Of a stretch of 9,943 bases of DNA, positions 6,134-9,943 are shown one piece after another (positions within the stretch are counted from its first letter, which is position 1; each line of letters starts with the position of its first letter). Below the pieces are notes generated by a model, which was given only the letters and a program-made list of their open reading frames with translations, did not search any database and was not told the origin of the DNA. The position numbers and the translations under genes are program-made. The stretch comes from Nitrosomonas sp. (lineage in GTDB: Bacteria; Pseudomonadota; Gammaproteobacteria; Burkholderiales; Nitrosomonadaceae). The stretch lies in assembly GCA_003514765.1 (NCBI GenBank), contig DOOY01000332.1:1-9943 (forward strand). Reading direction: 5' to 3'.

Positions 6134-7180
6134 ATGAAACCGCAAGCAGCTCTAAATCGAATTATTAATCATGAAGAAATTCATCATGACGACATGCTGT
6201 CAATCATGCGTCAAATCATGCAGGGAGAGGTTTCACCCATTCTGATCTCGGCAATTATTACCGGATTGCGCGCCAAACAGGAAACAATCGGCGAAATCAC
6301 TGCGGCAGCCAAAGTCATGCGTGAATTTGCAACACCGGTTAACGTCGCCAACCGTCATCATTTAATTGACACCTGCGGCACCGGCGGTGATGCAACCCAC
6401 ACCTTCAATATTTCTACTGCAGCGGCCTTTGTCAGCGCAGCAGCAGGCGTTCAGGTTGCCAAACATGGCGGGCGTTCGGTATCCAGCAAATCGGGCAGCG
6501 CCGATGTCCTTGAAGCGCTGGGCGTCAATCTGAGTCAAACACCTGAACAGGTCGCCGACAGCATCAGCAAAATCGGCGTCGGCTTTATGTTCGCACCGAA
6601 TTACCATAACGCAATGAAACATGCCGCGCCTGTCCGGCGTGAACTCGGCGTTAAAACCATTTTTAATATTCTCGGGCCGCTGACCAATCCGGCCGGTGCT
6701 AAAAAACAGGTGTTGGGCGTATTTGACGCAAAACTGGTAGCGCTGTTAGCGCATGTATTGCAACAACTGGGCAGCGAACATGTCATGGTCGTCAACGGCA
6801 AAGACGGTCTGGATGAAATCACCATCAGCGGCGCAACCTATGTCGGTGAATTAAAACAAGACAAAGTTACCGAATACACCATTAAGCCGGAAGATTTTGG
6901 CCTGCACTCAGCGCCCATTACATCGATACAAGTCAGCGACAGCGATCAGGCTAAAGCCATGCTGCTTGCCGTGCTGAAAAACAAGAAGGGACCAGCCCGC
7001 GACATCGTTCTGCTTAATGCCGGCGCGGCCATTTATGTTTCAGGTATTGCAGCTTCACTCGCACAAGGCATTCAGGCTGCGCAAAGAGCAATTGAGAGCG
7101 GCGCCGCGCTACAGAAACTGCATGAACTGGTTACATTCTCTAACCAGAACAACCAGAATCAGAGTCCGGCAACAGCATAA
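6134..7180 (+). CDS. trpD: Anthranilate phosphoribosyltransferase TrpD
   Basis: A 348-residue TrpD of normal length. It transfers the phosphoribosyl group of PRPP onto anthranilate, the second step of the tryptophan branch. The PRPP diphosphate loop DTCGTGGD ends at residue 86 (GTGGD 82-86). It is followed by the NIST segment, then [21 protein letters not shown] (about 110-130), which closes over the substrate. Arg169 lies in APVRREL near the anthranilate site, and Asp227-Glu228 in GLDEIT are the Mg2+ ligands. The small helical N-terminal domain is present, and the C-terminus ends in a short Asn/Gln-rich tail. No clear Shine-Dalgarno precedes the start. It sits 13 nt after trpG and 12 nt before trpC, so all three are one transcript. 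Confidence 0.98.
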   Translation: MKPQAALNRIINHEEIHHDDMLSIMRQIMQGEVSPILISAIITGLRAKQETIGEITAAAKVMREFATPVNVANRHHLIDTCGTGGDATHTFNISTAAAFVSAAAGVQVAKHGGRSVSSKSGSADVLEALGVNLSQTPEQVADSISKIGVGFMFAPNYHNAMKHAAPVRRELGVKTIFNILGPLTNPAGAKKQVLGVFDAKLVALLAHVLQQLGSEHVMVVNGKDGLDEITISGATYVGELKQDKVTEYTIKPEDFGLHSAPITSIQVSDSDQAKAMLLAVLKNKKGPARDIVLLNAGAAIYVSGIAASLAQGIQAAQRAIESGAALQKLHELVTFSNQNNQNQSPATA

Positions 7181-7192
7181 TCAAAAGATACC

Positions 7193-8059
7193 ATGTCAGA
7201 TATTCTCAAAAAAATACTCGCTACCAAGATACAGGAAATTACAGCCGCCAAAGCCGGAAAAACATACTCTGAAATCATGTCAGAAGCGCAAGCTGCAGCA
7301 CCTGCGCGAAATTTTACCGCAGCCATTCAAAACAAAATTGCCGCCGGTCAATCGGCCGTAATTGCGGAAATCAAACAGGCCAGTCCGAGTAAAGGCGTAT
7401 TGCGCGGCCCCAAATCGCCACATGCTTCACACTTAAGCTTCAATCCCGCTGAAATTGCGGCTACTTACGAAAAGCATGGCGCAGCCTGTTTGTCTGTACT
7501 GACGGATCGCCAGTACTTCATGGGCAGCCCGGACTATCTGCAGCAGGCCCGTGCGGCGTGTCAATTACCGGTGATTCGCAAGGACTTCATGATTGATGAA
7601 TATCAGGTTGCAGAGGCCCGCGCCATGGGCGCCGATTGCATCCTGCTCATTGTTGCCGCGTTTGCCATGGAAAACAGCTCTGGCGCCGACAACATCGGCA
7701 AAGACCCACTCAGACAAATGTGCAAACTGGAAACGCAAGCGCATGAACTGGGCATGTCGGTACTGGTGGAAGTGCATAATGCCGAAGAATTGTCGCTCGC
7801 ACTGCAGCTTAAAACACCTTTGATCGGCATCAACAACCGCAATCTGCGCACCTTCGAAACCAGCCTCGATACCACCCTGCAACTGCTGGCGCAGATACCC
7901 GCCGGACGTATCATCGTTACCGAAAGCGGTATCCACACACCGGAAGATGCCGCATTAATGCGTCAAAACAATGTCAATGCATTCCTGGTCGGTGAAGCGT
8001 TGATGCGCGCTGACGATCCGGGCGCTGAACTGGCGCGGTTGTTTTCAAGCAGGGCGTAA
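7193..8059 (+). CDS. trpC: Indole-3-glycerol phosphate synthase TrpC, with two loop insertions
   Basis: A 288-residue single-domain TrpC, longer than the usual 255-265. It cyclises carboxyphenylamino-deoxyribulose phosphate to indole-3-glycerol phosphate. Catalytic and binding residues are intact: Glu59, Lys61 and Ser64 in [12 protein letters not shown], Lys130 in RKDF, Glu193 in LVEVH, Asn214 in GINNRNL, and Glu244-Ser245 in TESG. Assignments come from comparison with the Sulfolobus enzyme. The extra length falls in two places compared with the usual pattern. About 9 residues (GPKSPHASH, about 72-80) follow SPSKGVLR, and about 14 residues (about 157-172, [15 protein letters not shown]) follow ILLIVAA. 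Both occur after barrel strands, on the face that carries the active site. No fused PRAI domain is present. It is the last gene of trpGDC and converges on the TPR gene. Confidence 0.97.
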   Translation: MSDILKKILATKIQEITAAKAGKTYSEIMSEAQAAAPARNFTAAIQNKIAAGQSAVIAEIKQASPSKGVLRGPKSPHASHLSFNPAEIAATYEKHGAACLSVLTDRQYFMGSPDYLQQARAACQLPVIRKDFMIDEYQVAEARAMGADCILLIVAAFAMENSSGADNIGKDPLRQMCKLETQAHELGMSVLVEVHNAEELSLALQLKTPLIGINNRNLRTFETSLDTTLQLLAQIPAGRIIVTESGIHTPEDAALMRQNNVNAFLVGEALMRADDPGAELARLFSSRA

Positions 8060-8084
8060 TAACCGCAGGGCATTACGTTATTAC
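8056..8084. repeat. 8-bp inverted repeat at the trpC 3' end
   Basis: GTAATAAC (8056-8063, overlapping the trpC stop) pairs with GTTATTAC (8077-8084) across a 13-nt loop. No T-tract follows on the plus strand, so if it ends trpC transcription it is not a standard intrinsic terminator. The space between convergent trpC and the TPR gene is only 65 bp. Confidence 0.4.
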
Positions 8085-8124
8085 ATACCGGATAAATGTT
8101 GGTCTGCAGAAAAAAATTGTCTTG

Positions 8125-8988
8125 TTACTCGGAATGTTCTGACTGAGCATTATCCAGCAAGGATTGCACCTGAGCCATTTGTGGTTTTGCGCCTATTTCT
8201 GTAAACAATGCCAGGGATTTTTCCCAATAGCCGACAGCCTGGTCGAGGTCGCCGCGGGTGTAGTAAACCAGCCCCAGATTGCCGTAAGCAACCGCCTGAC
8301 CAACTTGATCAGTACGAGCAAGTTTTAGAAGGGTCATATAGGCATTTTCAGCATTTTCAAGTTCGCCTATTCTTCGATACAGATGCCCTAGCTGATTCCA
8401 ACCTTCCTGACTATCCGGATCAAGTTCTGTGCTGCGTTGGTAGGCGTTGAATGCTTTTTGTGTATCATGTAAAAAAGCCAGTGATCCTAAATGGCGCAGC
8501 GCTTCGGCTTCCTTGACATTCGCTTCCTTGCCCATGCGCTTTGCTTCTGCGGCAGCGCCTTCAAAGATTTCTTCTGCTTTTTCTGTGTTACCTTGAGCCA
8601 ACATATCCAATGCTTGTTGAATATCGTATTGACTGGCATTTTGCCTGGTCAGCGCCTGGATTGTTTCCTGTAATGATTGAATGATCCGGGCGTCTTCTTC
8701 ACCTTTTTCAGCGGCCAGTTTCTCAGCCAGTTTCATAGCATCATCAACACCTAATCCATAGTGATGATGTGCATCGCCAATATGGCCGGCTTCTATTTTT
8801 GCATTATCCTTTGCAACTAATGACGGGGTATTTTGCGCTGAATTATTATTTTGAGTAATTGATGTGGCGGATTTTTCCTCGTAATTTGTTGAAGGCCAAA
8901 TCAGAGAAGCCATTGCTGCAATGGCGCCTAATGTAACAATGACAGTGCTGTGCTTAATCAGCCAGTTGTAGATTCGAGATTTATCCAT
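8125..8988 (-). CDS. Membrane-anchored TPR protein, function unknown
   Basis: A 287-residue protein with four visible parts. A basic N-terminus (MDKSRIYNWLIKH) is followed by one hydrophobic segment (about 14-31, STVIVTLGAIAAMASLIW) with no cleavage signal or lipobox, suggesting a single-pass anchor with the rest in the periplasm. Next comes a polar linker rich in Ser, Asn and Thr (about 33-65). Then AKIEAGHIGDAHHHYGLG (about 63-80) leads into a charged helix (DDAMKLAEKLAAEKGEE...LQETIQALTRQ). Last are about four tetratricopeptide repeats (about 121-154, 159-193, 195-228, 231-266), shown by the W/L-G-Y pattern such as NQLGHLYRRIGELENAENAY and NLGLVYYTRGDLDQAVGYWEKSL. TPRs bind partner proteins. 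The IGD...HYGL block recalls linkers in other bacterial TPR proteins, but I cannot name a family. The start lacks a strong Shine-Dalgarno. It lies 189 bp past metH in the same direction. Confidence 0.87.
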   Translation of the reverse strand: MDKSRIYNWLIKHSTVIVTLGAIAAMASLIWPSTNYEEKSATSITQNNNSAQNTPSLVAKDNAKIEAGHIGDAHHHYGLGVDDAMKLAEKLAAEKGEEDARIIQSLQETIQALTRQNASQYDIQQALDMLAQGNTEKAEEIFEGAAAEAKRMGKEANVKEAEALRHLGSLAFLHDTQKAFNAYQRSTELDPDSQEGWNQLGHLYRRIGELENAENAYMTLLKLARTDQVGQAVAYGNLGLVYYTRGDLDQAVGYWEKSLALFTEIGAKPQMAQVQSLLDNAQSEHSE

Positions 8989-9014
8989 TGAATAGAATCG
9001 GCATCAATTAGGTT

Positions 9015-9051
9015 AGATGGATAATATCAGCAATCCGTCAGAAGATGGATA
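9015..9051. repeat. Pair of 9-bp direct repeats upstream of the TPR gene
   Basis: AGATGGATA occurs at 9015-9023 and again at 9043-9051, 28 bp apart start to start. Both lie 27-63 bp upstream of the TPR gene start, in the zone where its promoter should be. They could be paired regulator sites; two copies of nine bases may also be chance. Confidence 0.35.
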
Positions 9052-9111
9052 GGCCGTCACTCGATTTAACGCGGCAGCGGCAACACAGAGTTTTTCAACA
9101 CCGCTAACCGG

Positions 9112-9151
9112 AAGGGCTGCTGCGCACTCCACACTCCGCACAATTAGCCCT
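9112..9151. repeat. Interrupted inverted repeat in the metH-TPR gap
   Basis: AGGGCT (9113-9118) pairs with AGCCCT (9146-9151), and inside it TGCG (9121-9124) pairs with CGCA (9137-9140), giving a bulged stem of about 10 bp. It lies 26 nt past the metH stop. No T-tract follows on the minus strand, so it is at best an atypical 3' structure of the metH transcript. Confidence 0.3.
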
Positions 9152-9177
9152 CTTTCAAAAACACGGTTTACAAGCGT

Positions 9178-9943
9178 TTATCGTTCGTAAGCCAGCACCG
9201 GCGCCAACCATCTTTCCGCCTCCTCAACCGTCCATTTTTTGCGTTTGGCATAATCTTCCACTTGATCCTTGCCAATTTTACCAACCGCAAAAAATGTAGA
9301 TTCGGGATGCGCAAAATAAAAACCGGATACCGCTGCCGTCGGCACCATGGCGTATGACTCCGTAATAATAATACCGGCTCTATTCTGAGCGTCCAGCAGA
9401 TTAAACAAAGGTCCTTTTTCGGTATGATCCGGGCACGCCGGATAACCCGGCGCCGGCCGGATGCCGAGGTATTCTTCGTTAATCAATTGCTGATTTTCAA
9501 GCGTTTCATCTTTGGCATAACCCCAGAATTCCCGCCTGACCCGCATATGCATATGCTCGGCAAACGCTTCCGCCAGACGGTCAGCCAGCGCCTTGAGCAC
9601 AATGGCGCTATAGTCATCATGGGCGTCTTCAAACGCTTTGATGCGCTCGTCAATACCGAAACCCGCGCCCACTGCAAACAGGCCAATGGCATCTTTGAAT
9701 CCCGTTTCTTTCGGTGCGATAAAATCGGACAGGCATCGATTCGGTTTCCCGGTGGGTTTTTGCGTTTGCTGACGCAGGCAGTGCCAGGTCATGGCAATCT
9801 GGTTTCTGCTTTCATCGGTATAGATTTCGATATCATCCCCGACAGCGTTGGCCGGAAACAATCCGATGACCGCATTGGCGGAAAGCCATTTCTGCTCGAC
9901 TATTTTTTTCAGCATCGTCTGCGCGTCGCGGGACAAATTACGC
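9178..9943 (-). CDS. metH: Cobalamin-dependent methionine synthase MetH, C-terminal activation domain, partial
   Basis: This is the last 255 or so residues of MetH; the frame stays open through the right edge, so the homocysteine, folate and cobalamin modules lie outside. The visible part is the reactivation domain, which binds S-adenosylmethionine and flavodoxin/reductase partners to remethylate oxidised cob(II)alamin. Motifs are DAQTMLKKIVEQKWLSANAV at its start, the AdoMet-binding RPAPGYPACPDHTEK (plus-strand about 9415-9459, with the RxxxGY core at 9442-9459), and AVSGFYFAHPESTFFAVGKI. The end EDYAKRKKWTVEEAERWLAP is close to that of E. coli MetH. No truncation is visible. The apparent TTG start at 9936 is simply an internal leucine. 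The reaction is methyl transfer from methyltetrahydrofolate to homocysteine in the cytosol. Confidence 0.97.
   Translation of the reverse strand, partial: RNLSRDAQTMLKKIVEQKWLSANAVIGLFPANAVGDDIEIYTDESRNQIAMTWHCLRQQTQKPTGKPNRCLSDFIAPKETGFKDAIGLFAVGAGFGIDERIKAFEDAHDDYSAIVLKALADRLAEAFAEHMHMRVRREFWGYAKDETLENQQLINEEYLGIRPAPGYPACPDHTEKGPLFNLLDAQNRAGIIITESYAMVPTAAVSGFYFAHPESTFFAVGKIGKDQVEDYAKRKKWTVEEAERWLAPVLAYER

Noticed and set aside
6362..6825. Leftward ORFs opposite trpD, and similar ones opposite trpC
   Set aside because: They are antisense shadows of strongly conserved enzyme genes, with no initiation signals or domains of their own.
9152..9180. Hairpin AAACGC / GTGTTT as the metH terminator
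   Set aside because: The stem is 6 bp with a wobble pair and the following T-run is very short; not enough to call.

Overview
The window looks like ordinary chromosome of a betaproteobacterium, with moderate GC and many AAA/AAT-type codons. Four things point that way: the S6-PriB-S18-L9 cluster followed by dnaB, a betaproteobacterial-style TrpG/TrpD/TrpC set, a cobalamin-dependent MetH, and the general protein style. My best guess is the Nitrosomonadales (Nitrosomonas-like). That guess rests on remembered family resemblance, not on a search.

Layout, left to right. (1) 1-431 (+): the 3' end of an Atm1/ABCB-type ABC exporter whose Walker A lies off the window. (2) 531-1902 (-): read in the direction of transcription, a tRNA-Leu(UAA), a DsbA-like CxxC thioredoxin-fold protein and a hotdog-fold thioesterase. 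(3) 2125-5198 (-): the replication/translation block, transcribed rpsF-priB-rpsR-rplI, then a perfect intrinsic terminator, then dnaB with its own leader. (4) 5199-5547: a divergent intergenic region with two clean dyads. (5) 5548-8059 (+): tightly packed trpG-trpD-trpC, without trpE beside it. (6) 8125-8988 (-): a membrane-anchored TPR protein of unknown function, convergent with trpC. (7) 9178-9943 (-): the C-terminal activation domain of MetH, running off the right edge.

How the genes work together. The rpsF operon supplies three ribosomal proteins and the primosome protein PriB, and the replicative helicase DnaB follows, so replication restart and ribosome synthesis sit together. TrpG, TrpD and TrpC supply glutamine-dependent ammonia for anthranilate synthesis, then phosphoribosylation, then ring closure to indole-3-glycerol phosphate. 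TrpE must be encoded elsewhere.

I saw no convincing new defence system, CRISPR array, insertion sequence or prophage. The items most worth a second look are two insertions in active-site-face loops of TrpC, a long acidic tail on S6, the uncharacterised TPR protein with its GHIGDAHHHYGLG segment, and unexplained dyads in intergenic DNA. Two genes have starts that a naive longest-ORF call would get wrong: the DsbA-like gene would begin inside the tRNA, and priB would begin inside rpsF.
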